Shown here piece after piece: positions 55,567-63,938 of a stretch of DNA of 64,000 bases; position 1 is the first letter of the stretch, and every line of letters starts with the position of its first letter. A program made the translations under genes and the position numbers. The notes under the pieces were generated by a model. That model was not told where the DNA came from and did no database searches. It worked only from the letters and a program-made list of their open reading frames with translations. The DNA is from Streptomyces sp. NBC_01485 (GTDB lineage: Bacteria; Actinomycetota; Actinomycetes; Streptomycetales; Streptomycetaceae): the NCBI RefSeq assembly GCF_036227125.1, contig NZ_CP109435.1:2852001-2916000 (forward strand), given 5' to 3'.

Positions 55567-56182
55567 GCGTTCCGGCCCGACCGGCACACCCCACCACGTT
55601 CCTCCCGGCCAGCGTCGCGTGAACGGCTGGCCCGTCTCCCACTACGGGCCCGTCCCACGGTTCCGCCCCGACCGCTGGAATCTCCGTGTCCACGGCGCCA
55701 CCGCCGCCGGCACCGAGCACAGCTGGACCTTCGACGACCTCACCACGCTCCCCCACCTCACGGTCGTCGCCGACCTGCACTGCGCGACCGGGCCCACCTC
55801 CACCGACCACGAGTGGTACGGGATCCCCGCCGCTGCCGTACTGGACCTGATCCCGCCTCGTCCGGAGGTCACGCACGTCATGGCCTGGGCGGAGTACGGC
55901 TACTCCGCGAATCTCCGCCTCTCCGACTTCGCCGCCCCCGACACCCTCCTGGCCACCCACCACAACGGCGAGCCCCTCACCGCCGAACACGGCTTCCCGC
56001 TCCGCCTGGTCGTGCCCCACCTGTACGGCTACAAGAGCCCCAAGTGGCTGCGCGCCATCGAGTACCTCACCGAGGACCGCCGCGGCTTCTGGGAGGAACG
56101 CGGCTACCACAACGTCGGTGACCCGTGGAAGCAACAGCGTTACTCCCACCAGGAACACGAAGGCGACGGTCCTGCGCTGTAG
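55556..56182 (+). CDS. Sulfite-oxidase-like molybdopterin oxidoreductase
   Basis: GTG 55556 has GGGAG six bases upstream and gives 208 aa. The fold marks of the SUOX/YedY family are present: RVHGATAAGTEHSWTFDDL, VVADLHCATGPTSTDHEW with the molybdenum-ligand Cys, GYSANLRLSDF, and LYGYKSPKWLRAIEYLTED. It is a single molybdopterin domain without signal peptide, dimerisation or heme domains, so it is a short cytoplasmic type. The substrate is unknown. The upstream Mop remnant and moeA give molybdenum context. Confidence 0.8.
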   Translation: MAGERSGPTGTPHHVPPGQRRVNGWPVSHYGPVPRFRPDRWNLRVHGATAAGTEHSWTFDDLTTLPHLTVVADLHCATGPTSTDHEWYGIPAAAVLDLIPPRPEVTHVMAWAEYGYSANLRLSDFAAPDTLLATHHNGEPLTAEHGFPLRLVVPHLYGYKSPKWLRAIEYLTEDRRGFWEERGYHNVGDPWKQQRYSHQEHEGDGPAL

Positions 56183-56337
56183 CCGTCCTTGCCGAGTGTG
56201 GCGCGAGTGCTGCGGTGCTGGTCCTCGGGCCCGTTCTCATGATCCGGGGCGCTTACGGGCTGCCCCGCGATTGATCTCGGGGCGGGCCGGCCTGGCGGTC
56301 CGGCTGGCCAGCGGTTCAGCAATCGCAGGTCGGCCCG

Positions 56338-56997
56338 TTACTCGTACCGGTACTTCAGCGAGTCCGCCTCCGCCTGCTCGATGTCGGCGATCGTCAGCTC
56401 CGGCATCCGCAGTTGGGCCAGCGTCACCTCGGCCGAGGCCGGCTGGGCGTCCGCCGACAGCCACTCCTCCGGCTTCCAGGCCCCGCTGCGCAGCAGCGAC
56501 TTGGGGCAGTGCGGGTAGACCTCCTCGATCCCCAGCACCAGCGCACTGGCCGGCGGCTTGCCCACGGCGGTCAGCCGCGACAGGAGCTCCGGGCGGGTGG
56601 AGACGCAGGCCCGGCCGTTCACCCTGAGCGTCGTGGTGCGCCCCGGGATGACGAACAGCAGCCCGGCCCGTCCGGTGGCGACGACGTTCTGCAGGGTGTC
56701 CAGACGCTTGTTGCCGGTCGCGTCCGGTATCGCCACCGTCCGTGCGTCCAGGACGGCGACGAACCCGGCGGGGCCGCCGCGCGGGGAGACGTCACAGTTG
56801 CCCTCGGCATCCGCGCTGGCGACCAGGACCAGTGATGAGCAGCCGATCAACCGCCGGGTCTGCTCGGTGAGTTCGGTCATCTGCTTGCGCACGGCCGCGT
56901 CGCCGGGGAGTTCGTAGACCCGGCGCAACGCCTCCTGGTCGGGCACGGCGTCGAGGCGGAGCGCGTCGAAGGCACTGCCGGCAAAGGGTGTCGTCAT
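56338..56997 (-). CDS. PPOX-class FMN-dependent flavoprotein
   Basis: The 219-aa protein has the split-barrel PNPOx fold of the larger PPOX class (MSMEG_1061-like): GCSSLVLVASADAEGNCDVS near residue 52, AIPDATGNKRLDTLQNVVA near 90, and VNGRACVSTRPELLSRL. The late motif YPHCPKSLLRSGAWKPEEW is typical of the class. It binds FMN or F420. It is convergent with the SUOX-like gene and starts just before the NCS2 remnant. Confidence 0.8.
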   Translation of the reverse strand: MTTPFAGSAFDALRLDAVPDQEALRRVYELPGDAAVRKQMTELTEQTRRLIGCSSLVLVASADAEGNCDVSPRGGPAGFVAVLDARTVAIPDATGNKRLDTLQNVVATGRAGLLFVIPGRTTTLRVNGRACVSTRPELLSRLTAVGKPPASALVLGIEEVYPHCPKSLLRSGAWKPEEWLSADAQPASAEVTLAQLRMPELTIADIEQAEADSLKYRYE

Positions 56998-57124
56998 GCC
57001 TCCGACCCTATTGGGCCGACCAGCGATTGATCTTGGCCGGTGAGTGTGGGGACATGGAGACGGCCTCGCGAGTTGTCTGATGCGTGAAGATCAAACAGGT
57101 CTGCGCGGCCATGTCCCATCCTGC

Positions 57125-57396
57125 CTTACATCCACATACCGCCTGCATGCCGTACTCGCCCGCGATGAGGATCATCGGAGTCACCGCGCTGAAGGTCGCA
57201 CCGGCGACAACCGGTAGCCGCTCACCCAGCACCTTGCCCATGCCGAGCGCCTGCAACAGCGTCACCAGGCCTGCCACCAGCAGCTCAGCGTTGATCAGCA
57301 GGCCGATGGTGGACGTGTCCAGCCTGGCCGCAGCTCCGAAGACCAACGGACGGTGAGGCAGCCGGTGTACATGACCAGCACATGCCGGATGCGTCG
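57125..57396 (-). pseudogene. NCS2-family purine/xanthine permease remnant
   Basis: The minus strand reads RIRHVLVMYTGCLTV near 57380 and, after a frameshift near 57350, PLVFGAAARLDTSTIGLLIN then GLVTLLQALGMGKVLGERLP to GEYGMQAVCGCK near 57125. This is the first third of a nucleobase-cation symporter-2. The rest is lost. With XDH and PucR nearby it hints at an earlier, fuller purine-use locus. Confidence 0.65.
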
Positions 57397-58164
57397 TGCT
57401 CGCAGCGACAGTGACGCACCACCGCGACGTCGGCATTCCATGGCTGGTAGCAACAGCCCATTGCCCCGCATGGTGCCGAAACGTGTCGGAACTGGGCAAG
57501 CCCCAGGAGGTACGCAGTTCTTCCCGATCACGCGGATGAGGATCCACTGCGGCGCGCGGTGTGGCTCGCGCCGCACCTCCCCTGAGCTCCGCCCGTCCCC
57601 TCGGCACGCGAGCGGAATCCGCTGCCGCGGCGCAGGTACACGTTCCCGATGTGGTGCTCTTCGCACGAACGGACTCATTGGGGACTCAACCCGGCTGAAT
57701 GGCAGCAGGCACCGAGGACCTGCCCTACCAGGACGCCCCTCCCGGATGATCCCCGTCCGAGGCCAGAAGGGTTGTCTCCTCGGTCCAGCTCCCTGGGCAC
57801 GCAGCCGCCATGCCGTGTGAGCCGTCTCGGCGCACCCCGAGTGTCCCTCGGGCAGTTTCCTGTACGGGCCGTTTTCCCCGCACTGCGGTCGGCGCTTGCC
57901 CCTGAGGGAAGGAACGCTTCATGGGTGTCGTCGAGTGCTTTCCGTGGATTTGCAGATAGCGGAACCGGTGGATTCCAGCTCCACGCGCCAACGTTGTGCC
58001 CTGCTCGGTACAACAGCGGGCGATCAGCGACTTCCAGGTCCCAGACCGGGCAGCGGTACTCATCCTGGTTGCAACTGCGATCGCTCAGCGCCATGTCCGG
58101 ATCAGAGGCATGTCCGCGCCGAAAACGGTGTATCGGGGCGCCGTCGCGCTGTGATACTGCTCCG
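57397..58164. other. 768-bp stretch without a recognised gene
   Basis: Frames are long by chance but show no family motif, and the composition is less extreme than in neighbouring genes. It looks like decayed insertion or transposase DNA. Only the ATG and upstream region of the next gene at its right end are functional. Confidence 0.45.
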
Positions 58165-59094
58165 ATGATCAATCTTCCAACAGCTGCGCTGGATTCGTTG
58201 CAGGGGCTTGCCTTCGGTGACGCCTTCGGTGACCGCTGGTTCGGCATCCTGCGCGGGGACGGTTCGGCAGCCTTGGAGGCGCGGACACTGCCCCCGGAGC
58301 CGCTGTGGCAGTGGAGTGACGACACCGTCCAGGCGCTTGTTCTCGTCCGGGAACTCGCCGAGGGGGGCGGCACCGTGGACCAGGACCGCCTCGCCCTGGG
58401 CCTCGCGACGGCCTACGCCGAGGACACGCACCGCGGCTACGGAGCCTCGATGCATGACGTGCTCCGTCGGATCGGCGCGGGCGAGCCCTGGCGGGAGGTG
58501 GTCGCCGGACAGTTCGGCAGCCAGGGCTCCTGGGGCAACGGCGCGGCCATGCGCGCCGCCCCGCTCGGCGCCTGGCACGCCGTCGACCTCGACGTCGTCG
58601 CCGAGCAGGCCGCCTGCCAGGGCGCGGTCTCGCACCACCACCCGGAGGCGATCGCCGCGGCGGTGGCGGTCGCCCTTGCCGCGGCGCTGGCAACACGCAG
58701 CCGGGGCGGGCCTGCCCCAGCACGCCCGGACTTCCTTCAGGCAGTCGCCGAACGACTCCCCGAAAGCGACGTCCGGTCGGGAGTGCGGATCGCGGCCCGG
58801 ATGCCGGAGCACACCTCGGTTCGGCACGCTGCGGAGGTCCTGGGCTCCGGCTACAGGATGTCTGGGCCTGACACCGCCCCTTACGCCCTGTGGTGCGCGG
58901 CGGGGCACCTCGGCGACCTGCACGAGGGCCTGTGGCTCACGGTCGCCGGGCGCGGTGACATCGACACCACCTGCGCTATCGCGGGCGGGGTGATCGCCGC
59001 TCGCACGGGCGTCGCTGCCCTCCCCCCTGCCTGGCACGCAGCTCGTGAACCGCTGCCACCAGTCGTGCCGGAGAAAGAACCTCTATCCGGATGA
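58165..59094 (+). CDS. ADP-ribosylglycohydrolase (ARH/DraG family)
   Basis: The 309-aa protein from ATG 58165 (MINLPTAALDSLQGLAFGDA) has the two metal motifs of the family: LWQWSDDTVQALVLVRELA near residue 50 and VAGRGDIDTTCAIAGGVIAA near 265. These bind two Mg ions and remove ADP-ribose from protein or nucleic-acid targets. The C-terminal LPPAWHAAREPLP is normal, followed by a short extra tail that runs into the adjacent IS5 copy (stop 59094 lies inside the IS end). No nitrogenase or partner is nearby; an ADP-ribosyltransferase-like toxin is 1.5 kb away. Confidence 0.85.
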   Translation: MINLPTAALDSLQGLAFGDAFGDRWFGILRGDGSAALEARTLPPEPLWQWSDDTVQALVLVRELAEGGGTVDQDRLALGLATAYAEDTHRGYGASMHDVLRRIGAGEPWREVVAGQFGSQGSWGNGAAMRAAPLGAWHAVDLDVVAEQAACQGAVSHHHPEAIAAAVAVALAAALATRSRGGPAPARPDFLQAVAERLPESDVRSGVRIAARMPEHTSVRHAAEVLGSGYRMSGPDTAPYALWCAAGHLGDLHEGLWLTVAGRGDIDTTCAIAGGVIAARTGVAALPPAWHAAREPLPPVVPEKEPLSG

Positions 59095-59790
59095 GTTCAG
59101 GCGTCTCCAGCAGATCAGTGCGCATCCGAGGGTGAGGAAGGCTTCGTGGATGTCGTCGCGGATCTCCCAGCGGATCCGCAGGCGGCGGAACCAGTGCAGG
59201 TGGGCGAATGTGCGCTCGACGACCCAGCGTTGGGTGCCAAGTCCGGAGCCGTTCGGTGCCTCGGTGGGCGATCACCGGTTTCACTCCGAGATCCCCGGCC
59301 AGACGGCGGTACTTGTCGTGGTCGTAGCCACGGTCGCCCAGCACGATGTCCGGGCGGCACCGGGGCCGGCCTCGCTTGCCCCGCACCGGTGGTACCGCCT
59401 GGAGTAGTGGGATCAACTGGGTGACGTCGTTGCGGTTTCCGCCGGACAGGGTGGCGGCGAGCGGGATGCCGGTGGCAGCGGTGATCAGGTGATGCTTGCT
59501 GCCGGTTCTGCCTCGGTCCACTCGGCCAGGCGGCGCCAGCAAGTCGTGCCCGAGCCGAAGCCGAGTTCCTGCGGCAGGTGTTCCCAGGAGATCCCGGTGT
59601 GCAGCACGAACAGGATGCCCTGGAAAACCAGCCGGTCTGGATGCCGCTTGCGCCCGGGATTCCGGGCCCGACGCCCCACCTTGGGCAACAGCGGCTCGAC
59701 CACCGCCCGCAACTCGTCAACTTCCCACGGCTTCGGCCGCGCCACCCCAGATCGCCAGGCCCAGAGCGATCCAACCATTTCGAAGATCAT
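59083..59790 (-). pseudogene. IS5-family transposase, disrupted
   Basis: From ATG 59790 the minus strand reads WEVDELRAVVEPLLPKVG, then LVFQGILFVLHTGISWEHLP and CWRRLAEW. It then loses about 40 codons and changes frame to VDRGRTGSKHHLITAATGIP and IVLGDRGYDHDKYRRLAGDL. It changes frame again near 59265 to QRWVVERTFAHLHWFRRLRI, ending at TAG 59083-59085. This is the full order of an IS5-type DDE transposase with an internal deletion and two frame breaks. It sits against the 3' end of the ADP-ribosylglycohydrolase gene. Confidence 0.8.
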
Positions 59791-59884
59791 TTCGTTAGGA
59801 GTTCTAAGCCGCCAAGGTCCCTTGGGGGATCTTGGCGGGCCTTGCCGATCCACGTTCTTCCTTGACGTTTTCGCTGGTCGGACT

Positions 59885-59934
59885 GGCCGCAGAGGCTCTA
59901 CCCCCGGATGAGTAGAGCCTCTGCGGCCGTTTTC
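59885..59934 (+). terminator. Strong intrinsic terminator
   Basis: GGCCGCAGAGGCTCTA (59885-59900) pairs over all 16 bp with 59913-59928 across a 12-nt loop and is followed by GTTTTC. It points to the plus strand. No intact plus-strand gene ends just before it; it may have served the gene interrupted by the IS5 insertion. Confidence 0.8.
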
Positions 59935-60079
59935 GCGGGCAAGGACGTCTACGTACAGGTCACCAACCGGTGACAGACCACGCCAGGGCGGGGCCGCCCC
60001 GGGGAGCCGTTCGCGGTGATGGTGATCTGATCTGACAGCTGCTGGACCACGCGCGGCCCAGGGCATCCAGTACCGCATG

Positions 60080-60240
60080 ACCGTCCGTGCTCTGCGCCAG
60101 CCGCCGGCGCGTCCAGTCCCTGCGGGCCGAGGCTGAGGATCTCGGAAGGGAGATCCTCAGCCTCGGCCCGATCACCACGGCACAGGTTCTGGTCGGCTGC
60201 CGCCGAAGGCGGTGCTCAGTCCGCCTGTCACCGCTCCGTG
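60080..60240 (+). pseudogene. IS110-like transposase scrap containing a 21-bp hairpin
   Basis: The plus strand reads RRVQSLRAEAEDLGREILSL then GPITTAQVLVGCR, similar to the coiled region and PGVGPITAAQ-like segment of IS110 transposases. Inside it, 60123-60143 and 60150-60170 form a perfect 21-bp inverted repeat with a 6-nt loop (GGAAGG). The fragment has no start codon and ends in random sequence. The IS110 assignment is tentative; the palindrome is certain. Confidence 0.4.
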
Positions 60241-60554
60241 CCGGTCGTCGGCGGGACCACTCGGAGGTTCGCCATGGGCTGCACCCAGGACAGGTCCATG
60301 CCCTCGAGTTCGACGACGGCGCTCCAGCCGGGGGTCAGTTCGGTGAACTCCCCGAAGGGCTGTCTGTATATCCGGAGCACCCGGGCCGGGGAAGTCCGGT
60401 CATCCGGTGGGCTGTCCTCCGGAAGCACTGAATCGCCGGGGAAGACGCTCTTCCCCACACTGATGCAGCGGGCGTGACAGACCACCTTGTGCGCCGAGGG
60501 CCGCTCGTACACGATCGCCACTTGCAGTAGTCCGACAGGCTCGGTGCTACTCAT
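60228..60554 (-). CDS. Probable immunity protein of the RHS tip
   Basis: ATG 60554 has GGAGG about ten bases upstream. The 108-aa protein (MSSTEPVGLLQVAIVYERPS) is beta-rich with TPGWSAVVELEGMDLSWVQP near its end. It starts 23 bp after the stop of the RHS gene on the same strand, the position where immunity genes for polymorphic toxins are found. The family is not recognised. Confidence 0.6.
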   Translation of the reverse strand: MSSTEPVGLLQVAIVYERPSAHKVVCHARCISVGKSVFPGDSVLPEDSPPDDRTSPARVLRIYRQPFGEFTELTPGWSAVVELEGMDLSWVQPMANLRVVPPTTGTER

Positions 60555-60577
60555 GCTGAGGATGCCTCCATCCAGGG

Positions 60578-62410
60578 TCAGAACCAATTCATGACCTTGT
60601 CGGCCACGTCGGACGCCGCACCGCTGCCGATGATGCCTCCGACGACACCCCCGACGACACCGCCCACGACGGTACCCACACCAGGAAATGCCGAGCCGAT
60701 CGACGCACCCACCTCCGCGCCGTAGGCGGCGCCCGCGAGGCCGCCCGCAAGGCCCGCGGCGTCCCGCGTGGCGGTGTGGAGCCTCTGGGCCGGCGGCGCC
60801 TTGGCGACGTCGTAGGCGGAGAGAGCCACCGCGCCGACGAAGAGGCTGCCCTTCAACGCGCCTCCGACCGTGATGAAGCCCGCGTCGCTGCCCGCCGAGT
60901 CCGCCAGCTTGCTCGCGGTCGAGGCGGCCCCGCTGCCCGAACCACCGGTGGCCCCGGCGCTCTTGGCGAACTCCTCGATCTGATCGGGAGTCATTTTGGG
61001 GGTCATTTTAAGGTTGCCGTTCAGGTCCGCGAGCCTGGTGGACGGATCGACGTCGACACCCATCTTGGACAGCATGCTGCGCGCCTGCTCGACCGGAATC
61101 GTCACCCGGGCCCGCTTGGCGATATCGGTGGCGGACCCCCCGACCAACACCTCGCTCTCCTGCGGGAGCGATTGGTAGTAGTTGTCTACCACTTCCAGAT
61201 CGACGAGGTCCTGCCTGTTCAGGATGTGGAGCACACCCTGCCCGTGATAGTCGTTCGCGGCCTGGGTGGCGAAGTGGGTGGAGACACCGGGGTCCGAAGA
61301 GGTCGGTGTGAATCCGGTGGACTGAATGTTCTCCGAACCGCCGAAGCCCACGGTGGAGCCGCGGAAGAGCCAGTCCGTCGCGTCCGTCGGCGGGCGGTAG
61401 GACGGCCCGGGGCCCATGTCCGCCGGGTACATCTGGCCACTGGGGTCGGCGTTGGTGACGGGGTTGTCACCGGAGTAGGCGTAGCCGCCGAGCTGCTGCG
61501 GGTCGGTGGCCTCGAACTTGGGGTCGACGCTGATGAAACGTCCCAGCGCCGGGTCGTACTTGCGGACGCCGACGTCGGTGTAACCCGTGGCGGCTTCCTG
61601 GGACTTGCCGAGGTACGAGTGGGTGGGGTCGGGCCACGCGGTGTCGTTGGCGTTGGCCCGCTGCTGCCCGTACGGCGTGTACTGCTGACGGGACACCTTC
61701 TGTGTGGTGGTGTCCATGGCAATGGTGCCGGTGCCGTGCGGGTCGTCGAAGAGGTAGTCGATGCCTCCGCCGGGCAGGCTGGAACGGACCGCCACCGCGC
61801 TGCCGGCGCCACCGTGCGAGTAGGTGCGAACGGCGCCGAGCAGGACGTTCGGAGTGACGCCGGTGTTGACGACGATCTCGGTGTCGCCCGCGAACAGCGT
61901 GGTCTTCCCGGGATCGCGGCGTATCAGTTGGTTGCCGTCGGCGTCGTAGACGTATTTGGTGGTGGTGGGGCTGCTTCCGGTGGTGTCGACCTGGGCCAGA
62001 TGGCCTTCGTCGTCCCAGGTCAGGTTCTGGCCCGCGCCGCTGCCGGTGGGGGTGCGAGTGAGCAGGTTGCCCGCGGCGTCGTAGACGAAGTCGGCCGGGT
62101 TGCTGCCGCCGGTGGTCTTGGTGAGGGTGTGCGGCTGGGTGCCGGTGGCATTGCAACCGGTGGTGCAGCCTTCGACGTAGCCGGTGGTGACGTCCGCCCC
62201 ACCGGTGGTGGAGTGATCGACCACCTGGGTACGGTCACCGATGGTGTTGTAGTTGTAGGACTGCCAGTACGACCCGGCCGTGCCGGCGACGGTCGCGGCG
62301 GTGGGGTCGGTGCCCTGCGCCGGGCAGGCGGCCTTCGCGGTCCATGCCTGGGACAGTCGGTCCAGTGCGTCGTACTGGTAGCACTGGGTGTCCGTGGCCG
62401 TGTTGCCGGT
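60578..62410 (-). pseudogene. Orphan RHS tip: N-terminally truncated RHS core with ADP-ribosyltransferase-like toxin
   Basis: The open frame (610 codons) follows a TAG at 62411-62413. It starts mid-repeat (YQYDALDRLSQAW) and continues with FVYDAAGNLLTR and YVYDADGNQLIRRDPGKT. The RHS core then ends with GVRKYDPALGRFISVDPKFE and YAYSGDNPVTNADPSG. After that junction a variable C-terminal toxin begins: DWLFRGSTVGFGG, VSTHFATQ and LPQESEVLVGG, which resemble the Arg, STS and ExE motifs of R-S-E ADP-ribosyltransferases. The last ~90 residues are a glycine-zipper-like stretch (GTVVGGVVGGVVGGIIGSG). The export and most repeat domains are missing, so it is probably a displaced tip cassette; translation could begin at GTG 62224. 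Toxin assignment is by motif only. Confidence 0.65.
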
Positions 62411-62501
62411 CTACGGGAGGGTGTCCTACGAGGTGGCCTACGCCACCGTCCTCGGCGCCGACTTCGTCTTCGACCGCTGGCAGGCACACGCAGCCGCCTG
62501 A
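62409..62501 (+). pseudogene. 3' end of an unidentified plus-strand gene at the RHS breakpoint
   Basis: The frame reads VYGRVSYEVAYATVLGADF then VFDRWQAHAAA to TGA 62499-62501, with normal codon bias. It has no start and abuts the RHS frame at 62409-62411 in the opposite direction. It marks a recombination joint. The family was not identified. Confidence 0.45.
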
Positions 62502-62512
62502 CCGGACGTCTA

Positions 62513-62543
62513 CGGCCCCGCTCTTCATCGGAGGGCGGGGCCG
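62513..62543. terminator. Bidirectional hairpin between the plus-strand fragment and the XRE gene
   Basis: CGGCCCCGC (62513-62521) pairs with GCGGGGCCG (62535-62543) over a 13-nt loop. It lies 19 bp beyond the XRE gene stop (minus strand) and 11 bp after the plus-strand fragment. Confidence 0.65.
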
Positions 62544-62561
62544 CCTTCGTCATGTCCGGGG

Positions 62562-63416
62562 TCAGTGCAGCGCCTCGATGGCCCGGAGGATCAGGGCGCG
62601 CGCCTCCGCCCCGTACACCGCCAGCTCCGTTAGCCGTGCGAACGCCCGGAGATAGATGTCCAGTTCGCCGGGGGCCGTGACGGTCACCTTCGCGGCGAGC
62701 AGCTCCACGTGGATGCGCACGTCGTCGAAGACGGTGAACTGCTCCAGCGGCCACATGATCTGTTCCCGGGGCGCTGCTGCGGGGATGATCCCGATCGACA
62801 TCGCCGGCAGTGCCATCGCGGCGAGGAGACTGCCGAGCTGGCCGGCCATCACGTCCGTGTCGCCGACCTGGTGGTGCAGGACGTTCTCCTCGATGAGCGT
62901 CGCGAACCTGTGGTCGCCTTCGTGGACGACGCGGGAGCGGCGCATGCGGGCCTCGACTGCCTCGCTCACGTCGTCCGGGGTGCCGCGGAAGCTCGCGATC
63001 GTAATCATGAGGGCGGTCGCGTAGCCGGGCGTCTGCAGGTAGCCGGGGATCACGTGGGAGGCGTACACGCGAAACAGGCGGGTCTGCTCGTACCGCGGGG
63101 TGGACGCCTCCTGCAACTGCTTCATGCCCGTGCGCTGAAGCCGCTTCCACTGGACGTACATGGAGTCGGCCTGCCGGTTGGCAGCGACCAGATCCGCCGC
63201 CTGACCGTCTGCGCCGCAAGCCGTGCACCAAGCGCGGATGTCCGCGTCGGACGGGGCGGTGTGCGCGTTCTCGATGCGGGACGACTTGGCGACGGACCAG
63301 CCGCAGCGCCCCGCGAGTTCCTTGCCGGTGATGCCCGCGTCCAGGCGCAGCTCTCGCAGGCGTGCGGCGAGAGCTGCGCGTGCTTCCTGCACGCTGGACG
63401 TCGGGAAGGAGGGCAT
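62562..63416 (-). CDS. XRE regulator with DUF5753 (Scr1-type, antitoxin-like)
   Basis: The 284-aa protein has an N-terminal XRE helix-turn-helix (RLDAGITGKELAGRCGWSVA). Its DUF5753 region contains TRLFRVYASHVIPGYLQTPG and YATALMITI, then FATLIEENVLHHQVGDTDVM. Streptomyces encode many such proteins beside small DUF397- or DUF6879-type genes, and some pairs behave as toxin-antitoxin-like developmental regulators. It begins six bases after the DUF6879 stop, so they are translationally coupled. Confidence 0.85.
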   Translation of the reverse strand: MPSFPTSSVQEARAALAARLRELRLDAGITGKELAGRCGWSVAKSSRIENAHTAPSDADIRAWCTACGADGQAADLVAANRQADSMYVQWKRLQRTGMKQLQEASTPRYEQTRLFRVYASHVIPGYLQTPGYATALMITIASFRGTPDDVSEAVEARMRRSRVVHEGDHRFATLIEENVLHHQVGDTDVMAGQLGSLLAAMALPAMSIGIIPAAAPREQIMWPLEQFTVFDDVRIHVELLAAKVTVTAPGELDIYLRAFARLTELAVYGAEARALILRAIEALH

Positions 63417-63422
63417 GTCGGG

Positions 63423-63938
63423 CTACTTGATCTCGTACTCGTCGTGCGGGATGGCGCGGCTCCAGACCCGCTCGAACGCTGCGGCGTGCTGCGTGACTAC
63501 GGCTGGATCGTCGCACAGCTCTTTGCTGTTCCACTCGCCGTCGCCGGAGAAGTGATGGACGCGCATCATCTGACCGTCGAACACCCACAGGTCGCTGCCC
63601 GGCAGCAGGAGATCCCACGCCTGGTGCCGGGGCAGCCACCGCACCTGTTCGCCCGCCTCGACGTTGGCGCGGGTCTGGTAGTGCTCCCAAGCGATGTAGT
63701 CGGTGACCGGCTCCGAGATCACACGGGCCCTGCGGACCTGGACGCCGCGGGCCACAGCGTCTGCGATGTCCTGGTGGTACGGACGCCACCAGGCCGACCG
63801 GTCGTCCCAGTTGATGCGCTCATCGTTCTGCCAGGCCTCGAAGCGGGGGTTGCTGAAGTAGGCGTCCCGCATCTCCAGGTGGACTGCCGTCTTCGCAGCG
63901 CCGGCGAGGAGTTCAGCGAACTCCGGGGTCGAGCTCAT
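63423..63938 (-). CDS. DUF6879 family protein
   Basis: The 171-aa protein (MSSTPEFAELLAGAAKTAVH) carries the family's WRPYHQDIADAVARGVQVRR, YIAWEHYQTRANVEAGEQVR, WLPRHQAWDLLLPGSDLWVF and the acidic tail RAIPHDEYEIK. It is usually encoded beside XRE/DUF5753 regulators. Its biochemical role is unknown. Its start overlaps the end of the next upstream gene by 26 bp. Confidence 0.8.
   Translation of the reverse strand: MSSTPEFAELLAGAAKTAVHLEMRDAYFSNPRFEAWQNDERINWDDRSAWWRPYHQDIADAVARGVQVRRARVISEPVTDYIAWEHYQTRANVEAGEQVRWLPRHQAWDLLLPGSDLWVFDGQMMRVHHFSGDGEWNSKELCDDPAVVTQHAAAFERVWSRAIPHDEYEIK

Noticed and set aside
57649..58164. N-terminal extension of the ADP-ribosylglycohydrolase frame
   Set aside because: The extension lacks coding bias and family similarity; ATG 58165 matches the family start.
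60776..62680. 634-aa plus-strand frame opposite the RHS gene
   Set aside because: Val/Gly/Arg-rich antisense shadow; the minus strand shows clear RHS repeats.
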